From Lojkania enalia (lineage: Eukaryota; Ascomycota; Dothideomycetes; Pleosporales), in the NCBI GenBank assembly GCA_010094045.1, contig ML986578.1, positions 1-64,000 of the forward strand: 64,000 nucleotides of DNA. The letters are read 5' to 3'. Within the stretch, counting starts at the first letter, position 1, and every line of letters starts with the position of its first letter. The notes under the pieces are model-generated. The model was not told where the DNA came from. It saw nothing but the letters and a program-made list of their open reading frames with translations, and did no database searches. The translations under genes and the position numbers were made by a program. Of this stretch, positions 34,218 through 46,095 are shown one piece after another.

Positions 34218-35906
34218 CTATTTCGCTTTGCTTGTCTTCCCCTTCTCCATCTTAGTGGGCTGTATACGCGCCATCATCTCTTCTTTAGTGATAAGATGGT
34301 CGATTCGTTCTAGTAGACCAAGCAAGCTCTTCATATTCCCACTCCACTCGTTCAATACATCATCGGCATCCCTCGGCTTAGCAAAGCTCACCACCCGAGC
34401 AGGTCTATCGATCTTGGCGTAGATTGTCTTGGCCGTGACCAGCTCACTAATATTCTTTTCCGTTTCATCCTCCGTGAGATCTAAGAGTTGTGTCAGACGT
34501 GGAATTTGGATGCGTGTGTAGTACTTTGCGACGACACGGACATTGTGTTCAATGACCCGCTTTCGAAGATCCTGCCACCTCTTGTGTGCTTTTGGATCGT
34601 CTGAGTCATCAGGTTCTGCGTCAAAGACATCGGTTTCCGTCAAATGTGGACCGAACTGCTTAGCCACCATTGGCCATCGCATGAGCTCGGGCACAGTGAA
34701 AAGCTTGACTAGCTGTGCATCTTGCGGAATCTGGGAGTTCCGGGAATCGCGCTGGATACGGTGGATGAGATCGGATTGTTCGTTGTCGTATGGAGCGAGG
34801 ATGATGAAGTAAATGACGCGCTGTAGGATCTAGAAACGGTCAGTAGCAATCTTAGAATTACGGCTAACACAACGTACCGCTCGGAGCTTCTTGGGATCTT
34901 CCTCGACCGCTTCAGTGTCGAGAACTTGCCGGTAGTATTTGCAGACGTCGAGATACTTGTCCTCATGCTTGGCCAAGATGATCTGTTGTTCGTAATAACG
35001 AAGCTTTAAATCAGTGACGTTGTCTTCCGGCTCCGGAGGCGGCTCATCCGCACTCCGCTTCTTCTCCTTCTCTTCTCGTTCCTTCATCTCCTTCTCTAGC
35101 TGTTCGGGAGTCTTCTTCGGTTTTCTCGTGAAATACCGAGTACTAATCTTCCTACTGAGGATACCTGCTTGTGTCCAGTCGCCCTTTTCTATACAAAGTG
35201 CCACCTGCTGGAGGATGAACTCCGTCTTCTCCCGCCGGGTCATAGAACCGAAAGTCTCCACTTGAAGTTCGCATAGAATATCCGTCGCCGCGTTGATATC
35301 GCCTTGTTCCTTCTTGATGTTGGATAGAATACGGGTAACTCTAGCTCTCTCAACTTCAACGAAAATCTACCCGACAGTTGTCAGTGCTATGGCATCTCGG
35401 ACAGGCAGCCACGCTACTTACCTTGCCTTCAGTGACTGTTCGTAGCGTTTCAATTACCGAGAGCTTTGTCTCTAGACTCGGGGTCTCATCTAGAAATCCC
35501 ATCACCACTTGCACCATCTTCGTTGTCGCCTGCTTGAGCTGTCCATGTTTCTTCGACAGCAGCAGGACTTGCTCGTTCAATAAGCTCCAGTCCTTCGCAT
35601 TCTTGGCTATTGTGACGATGGCGACAAGTATTCGTGATGTGGACGCTAGGTCAGAGGCCTTCGAAAATGGTCAGTATCTGTGAGCCCGAATGGATGTGGG
35701 GTTGTTGACGCACTTGACGGGTCTGCTTCTCCAGCAGAAGAAGCTTCTCGATCGCGCTTTGAACATTGCTCTAGTGTTACCATTAGCTTTGGAGACGGCG
35801 AGAGTTACACCAGCCATACTTTTGCAAGCCTTTCAGCCTCTGGAATAACATTGTCGACCTCTTTGGTGAAGTCCTTGTCGGCCTTCAGCACCTCCCCACT
35901 AGACAT
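34218..35906 (-). CDS. rpn5: 26S proteasome lid subunit Rpn5
   Basis: Five minus-strand exons: 35820-35906, 35714-35770, 35422-35658, 34878-35366 and 34218-34829, all GT-AG and phase 0. The product has 493 residues, close to the usual 440-500. It begins MSSGEVLKADKDFTKEVDN and contains the helical repeat region (LLLLEKQTRQASDLASTSRI, KWSLL-like and GQLKQATTKMVQVVMGFLDE segments). A charged loop follows (KTPEQLEKEMKEREEKEKKR), then a C-terminal PCI domain (ALYYTRIQIPRLTQLLDLTE-like, with SELVTAKTIYAKIDRPARVV). Rpn5 is a lid scaffold protein that contacts Rpn11 and is also shared with the COP9 signalosome in some fungi. Its sequence is typical, with no damage. Confidence 0.95.
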
Positions 35907-36435
35907 GGTGGCACAGAGCTGTTTCGCGGTTTCAAAGGCGCCGGCGTCTTATTGTAGGAATCGGAAGATGGAGTGCGGAAGCGAATAGAGGAGTTGAGTG
36001 TCAACTCTAAGCACAAACGTGTTGAGGTGTGGTCGATGAGGCTCTACAGTGGTGATTTCGTAATGGGCTTTGTCGCAATGGGTCGGTGTTCGGAAAAACA
36101 ACTAGGGCGGTAAACACAATCACGTGATCGAAGGTATCAATTACCTCATCGGATTTTAACTCAATCATTCTTAATGTCCGTGCCAAGTACGCTCATCAAA
36201 TGAGATGTTGCTTCATTCTACTCTAAGCTAGGATAAATATATCGATACTACCCCTCGCCCCACCCCTCCTTACTTGCATTTTAGAACCATATGTTTACCT
36301 TGATCCGCAGATACCAACTTCTGTATCAGATGGTGTTTGGGCAAAAAGTACTTCTGTATGCTTCAATCATCGCAGAACCAATGTCACCATAAAAGCATAC
36401 CCTATCCGATGTAAGGTATGACTCGCTCAAAGGGA
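35907..36435. other. Intergenic between rpn5 and the E2 gene
   Basis: The promoter side of rpn5 and the 3' flank of the E2 gene; both genes are on the minus strand. No coding frame. Confidence 0.6.
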
Positions 36436-38981
36436 TCAGAAACGGCTGCCTTGACCATCAATGCCATTGCTACCGCTAAATCCGCCACGGCCTCCGTGGG
36501 ATGGCATCTGGCCTCCATAGCCTCGTCCATATGCTTGGTTGACTTTAGTAGTAGGAGAAAAGCTCTGCCGCGAGGCCACACACCCTTGACTCTGTAAGCT
36601 TCCGGTAATCATCTGGAGCGCTGCCTGCAACTTCGGCCTCAGGTCTGATATATTCTCGGTGTATGCTGTTGTCATTTGCATTCCAAATATGCCTCTATGA
36701 TCGTAGGGCGAATCGATTTGGCAGGCCTTCTCCCACTGCCCAACTGTTTGAAGAATTCTCGCCCCGTTCCGCTTGAAGTGCTGTACAGTTATGTCCTTCC
36801 ACAGCGCAGGGGGATTTTCCACCCAATCCAAGATCGCGTATCGCGTCGTAAGCTTTCGGAGATTCTGATTGTAAGATTGCGACTCAGAGGAGCCTCGGAA
36901 TCCCTCCTGGCTAGGCTCGTTGCAGATAGGTTCGTCGCATAGAATCATTGCTTGTATTGAGATAAGGACTTGCAGAATCGTGGACTCTGCAGGCCTCCAT
37001 GGCTCTCCGTGCCAAGTACCGAGGAGCGAGAGGCACACTACTCATGAATCAATAACAAAATTAATCAGAACTCAATCGAAACTTACCTTTACCGTCTAGG
37101 TGCAAATTAGGATTAAATGAGATGCTTCCTCCCCTAGTTCCCTTGAACGTAACCTTCGGCGCCTCGTAAGGATAGTTACCGGGGCACCACAAATCGAATT
37201 CGAAAAGTCCGTTCTCGTAGGGTGTGCCTGCCGGACCTACTAATGTTAACATGTCGAATTTATCCTCTACTCTTGCTAAACCCACCAACAATTAACATCT
37301 TCATGAGATCAAGTCTAGAGGTTCCATATTTGACAAAGATTCCTGGGGGTAGACCGGTTTTCAAGGTGGTTATCTCCGTAATTAACCTCTTCATACGCCC
37401 ACGTGGAGATTCTCGTAGATTTCTAGCGTTGTGTGCGTATTGATTCGTGGCAAATATCTGCTGATCCGCTATCTCGAATATTCCGTGGTCCATGTTCTCC
37501 TTGTCATCCTTATTGAGCGCACCACTACCTCTAGTGGTGTTTGCAAGTAAGAATTCGGCCAGATCATATACCTGACGGCATAGCCAAAGTAGGTCTTGGC
37601 CCTCTTGGGTACGAAACTCGCCCTCGTTCTTCTGGGCTCCCTGTAACATAATGCTGCTCTGTAAGTTTAAATTGCGGAGACAGTCACCAAGAGATGCAGT
37701 AGTCTCTTGCTTTTGATCCAGGGCTCCGACGCCTTTTTGGAAGGAGAGATTTAACAGGTTCACTGTGTCTGGCCGGACAATACGTTCGGAATACATTGTC
37801 TTGCTAGCCGTGATTGGATGTGTGCCTATGACGCGGAGGAAACTTAGAAGTGCCTGATAGAGCTCCTTTCGCTTTGCAATGTCTTCTAAGGAATCGTTTC
37901 GAAGAAGCTCAGCGGCCTTGTCGAGGATCTTGCTATTCAATAGCATCGACGGCACAGCCTCCGGTGGGCTCATGTCGAAATTTGAGCTTCTATCAAGCGA
38001 AGGGAGTAGCTCGTCAAGAAAAGCGAGAATCATCTTATTGAAGTTGTCAGATACAGACTGTGCATTTTGAGCCTTTATCTTTCCCTGGTCTTGTTCGTGG
38101 GCAGGTCGATAACTGTATCGGCTTGGGAGCCCGCCACCATAGCCAAAGACGCCGCCGTGAAAGGGACCATGTACGTAATCAGGACCTATGAAATCAGGGC
38201 CCACGCCAAAATAGTTATTGCCGCCATAGCCGATACCCGAACTCGTATTCCCACGTCGTCCTGTTCCTGTCTTGGTAGCTTCTTGTTGTCTACCTACACA
38301 GTATTGTTGGTCGAAACCACAGAGTATGGCCCAGATAACAAACAGGCGTCCCCTACTACAACACCAAGTGAGTTTAGTTCCCTGAACATTGATCTCAGTG
38401 GCGAGCTTCTTCTCTAAAGGCCTTGAGCCACATCCAACACATGTCAATGTCGAGCAGCGTTTGCAGTTTACTAGTGACTCCACAAGCCCCTGCCCTGTAA
38501 GCCAGCCTTTGAACAAATCCTCAATGTCTTTCTGGTTCTGAATTAAAGTCGAGCTGCACTTGGCACACTTCTGTGATTGCATATGAGTAGCAAATTCGGC
38601 AAATGTTGCGAATATCCTTGGGGATGAAGTAGAAACCGAGGAGCTATGATGACGGCGATGATCATGGTAATTTGACTTTCCGCTCTCCTTGCCTAGTCGA
38701 CCACCACCACGGATTGACGGTTCACCGTCGGGACCCAAATTTGATAGCTCTTGATCCTGTTCGCTATCCTCGTCGAAAGGAGATTCTAGTGCTGATATGT
38801 GATGTCTACTGTTCAACTGATCATCAAGCTGCATAGCGAACGCTAGGTCCGCATCGAAGTCAGTGCCGGTTGATTGGTGTCCGGGTTGAGGGTTGCCGTT
38901 CAGTTCAGCATCAAGTTGCATAGCCAGACGAAGGCTAGCCGCATCTTGATCGTGGTCCGTAGATATGAAGCTCCAAGACAT
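36436..38981 (-). CDS. Large BIRC6/UBE2O-like ubiquitin-conjugating enzyme
   Basis: Three minus-strand exons: 37286-38981, 37087-37239 and 36436-37037. The introns are 37240-37285 and 37038-37086, both very short. The product has 816 residues. The N-terminus has two copies of a helical motif (LRLAMQLDAELN, LAFAMQLDDQLN). Then comes a Cys-rich region (CAKCSSTL, CKRCSTLTCVGCGSRPL, CC) that probably binds zinc, a Gly/Tyr-rich linker, a helical region, and a C-terminal UBC domain (about 540-720). The catalytic Cys is Cys618 in LHLDGKVCLSLLGTWHG. The GTWHG and LQVLISIQAMIL segments are typical of the BIRC6/UBE2O class of large E2s. The last 45 residues are Gly/Ser-rich. It probably acts as a combined E2/E3; substrates unknown. 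Confidence 0.9.
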
Positions 38982-40154
38982 GTCCGCGTAGGTCCTTTAG
39001 GGGCAGAAGGCTGAAAAGCTGAAAGGCTGAAATTGCGAAAAGTGTCTGTGTAAGTATCTCTTTAAGGCGGACTAGGGATAATTTAGGGAAAACGGAAAAT
39101 GGTATCACGAAGATCGGCACGATTTATATAAGTTTTTCGCTTCCGTAAAGTACGATGGGCGAGGCAGCTCTGTAAGGCGTTGCCTAGACGTCAAAGCGCC
39201 GACGTGGTGAACTGATCACGACCCGTGGCTGAAAGTGTGGAGGTATGTGGGTGGCACCAAATGACAAAAGGCGGCGCTATTCTAGAGTGCACATGGTATT
39301 ATGGCTGAAAAGATGAAGGGCGGGACATGATATTAACCTAGAAGATGAGGTCGTCAACAAATTTAGAAGGCGGCCAGGCTAGCCAATAGAATGACGGCGT
39401 AGTGAAACATGAGGTTAAGCATAGTCCAAAACAACCCTTTCCACTCCAATCAAGCAATACTGGGGACCTTATAATTCCGATAATAATTTCTAAATAGTTA
39501 GGCCGTTCTCATATCCGTGGTCAAGAATATATACTCCCTAGAGTGATTAGTCGTCCGAGGGCCTCTCATCCCTAATGCCTTTAGAAACAAATTTATAGAT
39601 AAATCGATGCATACTACTCATACGCCTCTACTATTCCAAACAGATCCCTATCCTGATAAAGATTGTTACATTGTTTTTATAGTTTGGAAGGGTTGGAGCG
39701 GAATCGATTTGCAGTAGTGAGCCCTGCACCGCCACAAGGCGTCTCTCTTCTTTACTATCTATCATTGAACGCTGTTTAGCCTCATGGGGGCAGCCTCATC
39801 TATTCCAATGAGGTAGTTAGATAATTAAAATTCGATTCTCAAACAACTTAGAGCACTGAAACTAGCAAACAGCCCAACCCAGCTTTCATATACAAACACT
39901 ACAAGAATAATAAGTTTAACCCAGCGTTACCTCCTATCACCGGGCAGTCACTAGTTCCATATTCACTGTTTATATTTTTTACACTTAAAACCTAACTTTC
40001 GTGCTCTCACTCATTATCAATAGTTCCGCCTTCTCTCGTATTCGGTGCTGCCTAACAGCGTCACTTACAATCTAGGCAGTAACCACTCAGAACCACAAAA
40101 CCCAAACGGCCTGCCCACATTAATTCTGGACTAGATCCTGGTAGCCTTGCTAAG
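38982..40154. other. AT-rich gene-free region
   Basis: About 1.2 kb of AT-rich DNA between the divergent E2 and BTB loci. It contains many stop codons in all frames and no frame above 61 codons. No terminal repeats were seen. Composition is consistent with decayed sequence, but I cannot test this. Confidence 0.5.
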
Positions 40155-41246
40155 ATGGATACAGATTCTCACGCGCGCGACGAAGAAGTCGTGAATAGCA
40201 GCTTCCCATGGCCTCCTCTCAACAGAGCGCCAGAAACCCGTCACATGAACTTCTTCCGCACCACCTACGATCTGGAGCTTTGTGACTGCACCTCTTCAAG
40301 CGCAGTCGCCGTCAAAGTGGGTTCGCCGGAACCTAGCACCTTCCACCTTCCTAGAGGCGCATTGTCAAGGACCTCAGACTTCTTCCGCAACGCCCTCAAG
40401 AAAGAATGGTCCCACGCCGAACACCGCATCGTTTCTCTTCCGGAACAGGATCCGGCAATATTCGACATCTATGCGCGCTGGCTCTGGTCGGGGGCTGAAA
40501 TAATGATCGAGGAGCACGATTGGAAGGCCGAGTTTACTGAGTTCTTGAAATGAAAACTCAACCTAGAGCACGACAAATCAGGGGCTAAGGATGTGTCGCC
40601 AGAAAAATGCATCTGCCCGTTTACGGCTTGGGACTTCAATTTGACTACCAAGGCGTGGCTCCTAGGCGACTTCCTACAGAGCCCAGATTTCCAAAACCAC
40701 TGCCTTGGACACCTATACTACATGAATCTCCGCTTCGATCATGTAGCCTTTGATACTGAACTCGAGGATCAAGAAGTTGAAGGGGGGTATTGGCAATGGG
40801 GAACAATTGCCTACGTTGACATCGAGGACGTGCTCTTGGCCTGGGAAAACACTGAAGAGAAAGGCCAAGCACATCCTCTTCGAAATTTCTACCGGGACTG
40901 GCTAAAGAGGTATTGGGACGCCTATCAAATCTCTGACTGGGATCACAAGTCACTAGATGACATCGAAGAGATTATCCAGAAGTGTCCCGACCTAGCAGCC
41001 AGTTGCATGCGTGGGCTTATGGCGCGTAAAGAAGACCGGAGGCAGCACTGCATCAAGGCAATCGGCGAATACTGGGTGCCGACCGTCGAAGAGACAATCA
41101 CGGAATATGTACTAAGTAGGAGGGAGCTGGGTGAGCTGGATTTTGAAGAATTGCACCAGTTTCGAAAGGCAAGATATCTAGACGTTCCTCATCGTAAGTA
41201 TAGCGTGTCGCTTGAGCCACCGAGCTCTAACTGGGAGAGGGTGTGA
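40155..41246 (+). pseudogene. BTB/POZ-domain gene with one in-frame TGA
   Basis: A single frame of 364 codons is open except for TGA at 40551-40553. The first part (132 residues) holds the start of a BTB/POZ domain: VGSPEPSTFHLPRGALSRTS, FFRNALKKEWSHAEHRIVSL and FDIYARWLWSG. Past the stop the same frame continues with the usual follow-on of fungal BTB proteins (WLLGDFLQSPDFQNHCLGHL) and a C-terminal region rich in Trp, Tyr and acidic residues. Both halves have normal coding character, so the stop looks like a recent nonsense change (one base from CGA or TGG) rather than an intron. No GT-AG pair removes it in frame. The context TGA-AAA is not a known leaky one. It could also be a sequencing error. 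Fungal BTB proteins of this kind have no assigned role. Confidence 0.75.
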
Positions 41247-41525
41247 GCGTGGGGTGATTTTTCCTCTAATTTGGTTGGCCTTCTTTATTTCTTCAACTCA
41301 TATTACGGAGTATCAAAAATGTGCAGACGGAAAGCTAGGCTACCAATTTAGATTTATATAGATAGTATTAGTGCGCATAGATGAAGAGACGAGTCGCCAA
41401 ATCTGGCCAGGGTGCCACAATGTGGATATAGCAACAGGAAAAGAAGACAAATGGGAGATAGAACTACAAATACAACATTAGCGAATCTGAAACACGCAAT
41501 CCTGAATCGTATCTTTCTCTTTCTT

Positions 41526-42680
41526 CTACTTAGCCTCGACAAACATGATTCCATCAACATGGTAATCGCCTATAAACGTCTAACCTCCATCTACCCGCGG
41601 TCTTAGGATGTATGGCACGCTTCCGCCATATAGAACCACGATTGCATCACCAGTTTGAGCATCTCGCGGACAGAGACCCATCCGTGCTCCACTCGTTATC
41701 ATGCATTTCTGCTCATGACACTCCTTTCCAACAATTATAGCGAACCGATCCGCGTCGCCGACGTGGGAAACGTCTTGAAGTTTTCTACGTACGACCTTAT
41801 AGAAGGACGTGAGACAGCAGTCGCTCCGGGCCTAGTATGCCGCTAGATCTGGAATAAGAGACTGTAACTTGTAAGATAGTAAAATCTCGCTTAGAGGATG
41901 CGTTAGAAATGAAACTTGCGGCCCTGAGGGTGTGAACATAGGCTTTCGCCCGTGAAAACTCTCCCAGCTCGGGGTTACCGTTTAGGGGTTGCTTTTACCA
42001 TTCTCTCTAGAGGTTTAAATCATATTTGGTGAGCCATTGAGGCAGAGTTGCGAGATTTTCCCTAGGAGTAGGATGTCTGGTGTCACTCGGTTGACTGTAT
42101 CTATGATGAAGCCTGATGGACAAAATGTTATGGGACCAGTTGCTGTAATACGGAGAGATCAATGGTAGTGGAATAGACAGCATTGTACTTCCGGGGGAAC
42201 CCAAGATCTCGAATTGTTGATCTCAAGATATCATTTGGAAATCAAGGGGTGAACATATTCACAGCGGTGAGGATATCTAGATTCTTATGTAGAAGGATGA
42301 GCTCCCTGGAAAATGGCCATAGGCTCTCTCCTTCGTCATTGCATAGTTGAGGACCAAGCCGTCTAGACGGATGCCAAGGTCTAGTGTTATTTGCCAGACT
42401 GAGGAGGGCAAGCACCTTGTCTCTCGAACCACTAACTTCGAAATCTTGCAATAGGGGATATATGAAGGACGCCTCTCTAGAAGTGTAAATTTTTGATAAC
42501 CGAATCCGTTTTGTATCATGCGTGGTGCGCGGATCCTTTGTTTTTCCGACTGCTCCGTTGGAAAGCTTGAGATTCGTTTTGGGGCTATTGAGCCGATTCC
42601 TACGACCAGTTTTTGTATATCTACAAATTTTACGCTTCAGTGATTGGCCATTTAAGCCTAGGTTGTCTGTCAATGCGCTA
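41526..42680 (-). pseudogene. Decayed HET-domain (heterokaryon incompatibility) gene
   Basis: Fragments in order on the minus strand match the C-terminal half of HET proteins. Near 42280-42490, FEVSGSRDKVLALLSLANN followed by RELILLHKNLDILTAV corresponds to the family's DPRDKVYALLGLA block. Near 42007-42060, ENLATLPQWLTKYD resembles the LPSWVPDWS block. Between 41526 and about 41740, CMITSGARMGLCPRDAQTGD and IVVLYGGSVPYILRP, then GDYHVDGIM, match the terminal block. The frame is broken by stops in the middle, and a TAG at 41580-41582 interrupts the last block. The N-terminal HET core is not found. HET proteins trigger cell death after fusion of unlike strains; this copy cannot encode a full protein. 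Confidence 0.68.
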
Positions 42681-43125
42681 TCGTTGGAAGTGCCTGTTTC
42701 CCTTTCCTCGACGAGGTCTCTGTGAGGGAAGTGAGCGTTTAACCGGGCGCTGTGAGTGAATTTGGGTACCTAGGGGAGATCGTTATGATAAAATAGTTCA
42801 TTTGCAGGTGCATAACATAAGAGATTATTCCCAAGAGGAGATCCCTTGTTTGCAAGTTCAATTTGCTCTTCCCTTTGGGAGAGCAAATCTTCCCTCAGAA
42901 ATACCTAGTTCGCCGGCGGTGCATTGGAAATTCCGGCGAGATCGTGGTCCCCTTTCCGCTCATTGTTCTGCTTGTATGGAGCCCCAGGCTTCGAATCATA
43001 GCTTATCTTAGATAGAGGCGGAAAGTCTTGGGGCGGATTATAATCCTCGTAAAATGATGAGGCGTCCCTGGTTGATCCATTATACGACCGATCATATGAG
43101 TTTTCAATGGAGTAAAATCACTGTG

Positions 43126-43447
43126 CTATTTCCTCCGTTGCTTCCTCGCTTCTCTTCTTCTCTTCTTCTCTTCGATCTGAGTTGTCCATTCGTCCTCGAG
43201 AGGCTGAGGTGCCGGAGCCTTATTTTGGGATGCTATAACGTTATAACGTGTCTAAGATGTTCAAGCTTGATGATCTCAGTATTCATGCGAAGAAGCTAGG
43301 ACTTCTATTTCCAATCTACTCACTTTGAGAGAAATCACTAGCGATGACGGGGAAGTTGGTGGCTAAACGTGCTAAATAGAGCTTGGTACCCGGGTTTGTT
43401 GCAAGGCCTGAGAAGTCCCGTGTGAGAGCTGCCAGATTGGCGTGCAT
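43126..43447 (-). CDS. Possible small gene, two exons, unrecognised
   Basis: Exon 1 at 43324-43447 starts with an ATG and ends at a GTGAGT donor. Exon 2 at 43126-43232 follows an acceptor TTATAG after a 91 bp intron. The frame joins exactly and gives 76 residues: MHANLAALTRDFSGLATNPG, then a short hydrophobic run (LYLARLATNFPVIASDFS), a Pro-rich linker, and a strongly basic end (IEEKKRRREARKQRRK). Neither exon reaches the length at which chance frames can be excluded, but the clean splice join and composition argue for coding. Downstream on the same strand (42900-43110) another open stretch with coding-like composition (SYDRSYNGSTRDASSFYEDY) lies in a different frame, so the gene may be longer or decayed. 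No family recognised. Confidence 0.4.
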
Positions 43448-43724
43448 CTTAAATATGTAAAATCTCCATGATAGTGGGGAGCGCTGTCCTGGTGGGCTGT
43501 CGGTATGCCCAGCTCAGCTCGTATCCTCGACGTTCTGTGGTTAATATTCTTGGCTTAGGAGGAATGAGCTACAGAGTCTCGTGGAAGGTGGGTACTAGAG
43601 AGTTAAAATCTACAACATCCCGATTTAAACACCTCGTTTGACTTTCCCAAATATTACTCTATGGAAATTATATTGTCGTTAAGAACTATGCTTACAATGT
43701 ATGTTGAATTAAAGATTCGAGCTG

Positions 43725-44009
43725 ATGGCTCCCAAGCCTGTTCAGCCGGGCAAGTCGACGAAACAAGAAGGCGCCCCGATGACGCCAAACTTAACTAGAG
43801 CATCTATCCCCACAAGCCCTATGATTCCTCCAACGTCTATGGATTCTTCTGTTCGGGAGCTCTACAATCGTTCTCGCGAGCGACGTTCATTTTCTAAACA
43901 TCTTCAGGTTGCACAAGAACCCAATCTTTCCATTCCACGAAAACAACCCGGTGCACGGCGCTTGGACACTACGGCCTTGCATCGCTACTTCCAATCCGAG
44001 AGGACTTGA
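43725..44009 (+). CDS. Possible small Pro/Ser-rich protein, unrecognised
   Basis: A 94-codon frame opening MAPKPVQPGKSTKQEGAPMT and ending RYFQSERT. It is rich in Pro, Ser, Thr and Arg with no hydrophobic core, no signal peptide and no known motif. It is divergent from the possible small gene at 43126-43447. It is listed because the composition is even and the start is plausible, but a chance frame remains quite possible. Confidence 0.3.
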   Translation: MAPKPVQPGKSTKQEGAPMTPNLTRASIPTSPMIPPTSMDSSVRELYNRSRERRSFSKHLQVAQEPNLSIPRKQPGARRLDTTALHRYFQSERT

Positions 44010-45119
44010 GGACGCCACCAAAATACATCTTCCAGCCAGCTTGAGATTACTTTTGGTGCTGCTTCTGGACATTCGATATAAAAGCGTGGATTATGAACTA
44101 AGCACCCGAATAGACTCATGAGCCCTTATAGAGTTAGGTACCTTCGCAGCATCCAAATGTGCGACGGAGGTTTCCGTCACAATCACGCGATGGGCTCGTG
44201 GTGTGAATTGTGATGAGGCTGCCTAAAGGAGAACGCCACGCAATGTGTCATATCGATCATATATTCGATCAAACGATGGGGCGGTTCATCCTCTGCATTG
44301 TCGCGGGACGGGGGTTGGCGAGATGGAGGACTAGGTTTGATGGAGCGTCCCAAAAGGTGCATGTCAAGCAATAATGCAGCAGCGCGAATGACGAAGTGTC
44401 TCCTAGGAGATAGGCTCACCGGAAGAAATGCCGCGGATGCAACCATGGCGCAAAAATCACATGGTGTTATTTCTTGGACGGCCAGGCTGGGCTATGGAAA
44501 GGCGGACCTGCAATGTGCAAGATGGCGGTGCCGTAGGGCCTGAGGCCTTGCCTGAGACCTGGAGGGGCAGAGGGCGGATTGAATGCTTCAGAAAGGACTT
44601 GGCTTTCGCAACCCCTCACGGCTGCCATGGTGGCGATTCCATGTGATCTCGATGGTCGTTATCTTGGTTGGAAGCGGGAGCAAGACTCTGCGAGGCGGGA
44701 TCGCGGTGCTGCGCTGTGTAGCGAGCCCAAGTCGCCGACTTGTCGCTATTAACCCATGGCATATCGCGGACGGCTTGGATCGCCGGTGCTGGGCTGGCTG
44801 GGGAGCAGCAGATTGCGGTGCCGTGCGTCTTTCCACGGACCGAAAAGAGCAGCAACAGGATTGCCAGCACAATATTGACTCTCAAATGGTCATGGTCTCG
44901 ACCTCTGGTAGACTGGGACGAAGATTGGAATGCCCCCTTCGCGGCATGCCCACTTTGCGTCCAAAGCTTGTTTTGATTGCTGCGCAGGCCTCGACACCGC
45001 GAGCCAGATAGCGGGCGCCGGCGGGCGGTGAATGCTAGCCAATGGCGGGCCGGGCGACGAGGACGTGCGACAGGACATGAGGCTCTGTAGTAACAATCAG
45101 ACCACCGACGAGAAGCAAA

Positions 45120-45190
45120 AGTCTGCCAAAGCCTGCAAAGGTCTGTCAAAGCCTTCCAGAGCCTGCAAAGGGCTGCAAAGGGCTGCAAGA
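45120..45190. repeat. Degenerate tandem repeat with CTGCAAAG core
   Basis: Several imperfect units built on GTCTGCCAAAG, GCCTGCAAAG and GGCTGCAAAG follow one another, about 10 bp each. The last two are nearly identical. Confidence 0.7.
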
Positions 45191-46056
45191 AGCAAACATG
45201 GCGTTATCGCTTGGCCAGGCCCGGCGCCGCTTCAGACCACGATGTCCCCGTTTCGAGCAGGATACGCTCTTATCCACCTCCTGATGCGGCGTAGGGGTGG
45301 CCGATAGCGCGCGGGAAGGATCGCGCTGGGACGCCAATCCACTCGACCGGCTCGCGCTCGTCCGCTTTGGGCTTCACGCGTGCCCAGCAGTGCCAGTGCC
45401 AGATGTGCTTTGCGGGGTGCCCCAGTCCAGTCTACCAATCCACTAGTCTAGGCGAGGCCGAGGCGCAGCAACTGCCTCCCCACCATCTTGACTTTCTCCA
45501 ATCTCTATGCCTTCGCCGACTAGCAACAGGACTGCGTGTGCATATGTTCATACCGAGAACGGCAGCAGTGTTGGCGGCGAGGCCGACCAACCATTGCCCT
45601 CCGCTCCTCGCTGCCTTCCAGGCCGTGTGCTCTCATCGTCCACGTGCGGGTCTCTCGCTCTGCCCATATGGTACTAACTGTACTACCCACGTACATGCCG
45701 TATCTGCTAGGGCAGACGGAACGAAACCCTACAGCTATCGGCCCGCTGACTGTTGCTCTGTCCTGGATGACTCCATTTTTGGCTCGACGCGACGCCGGCC
45801 CTTGGTTGGAGCATAATACTATCGGCCGATGATAGTCTGCATGCCACAAGGACCGGCTGTCCGAACACACTGTGCTGTATGTAATCCGCAGGGCCATCCA
45901 CATGGCATGCATTCATCAAGGGCATCGCGACACAACTGCCCAGAGTTAGGGCCCCATTCCACAATATTGGTAACCGCCCAGCGCCAACACGCCTTCCTCT
46001 GCTGATCACCCGTCGGCGTCGGCGCCGTCGCTCTGGTCTTGGGCGCATTCCATGTG

Positions 46057-46095
46057 CTCTGCACAACCCTCTGCACAACCCTCTGCACAACCCTT
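46057..46095. repeat. Three copies of CTCTGCACAACC
   Basis: Three perfect head-to-tail 12-base units in noncoding DNA. Confidence 0.9.
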
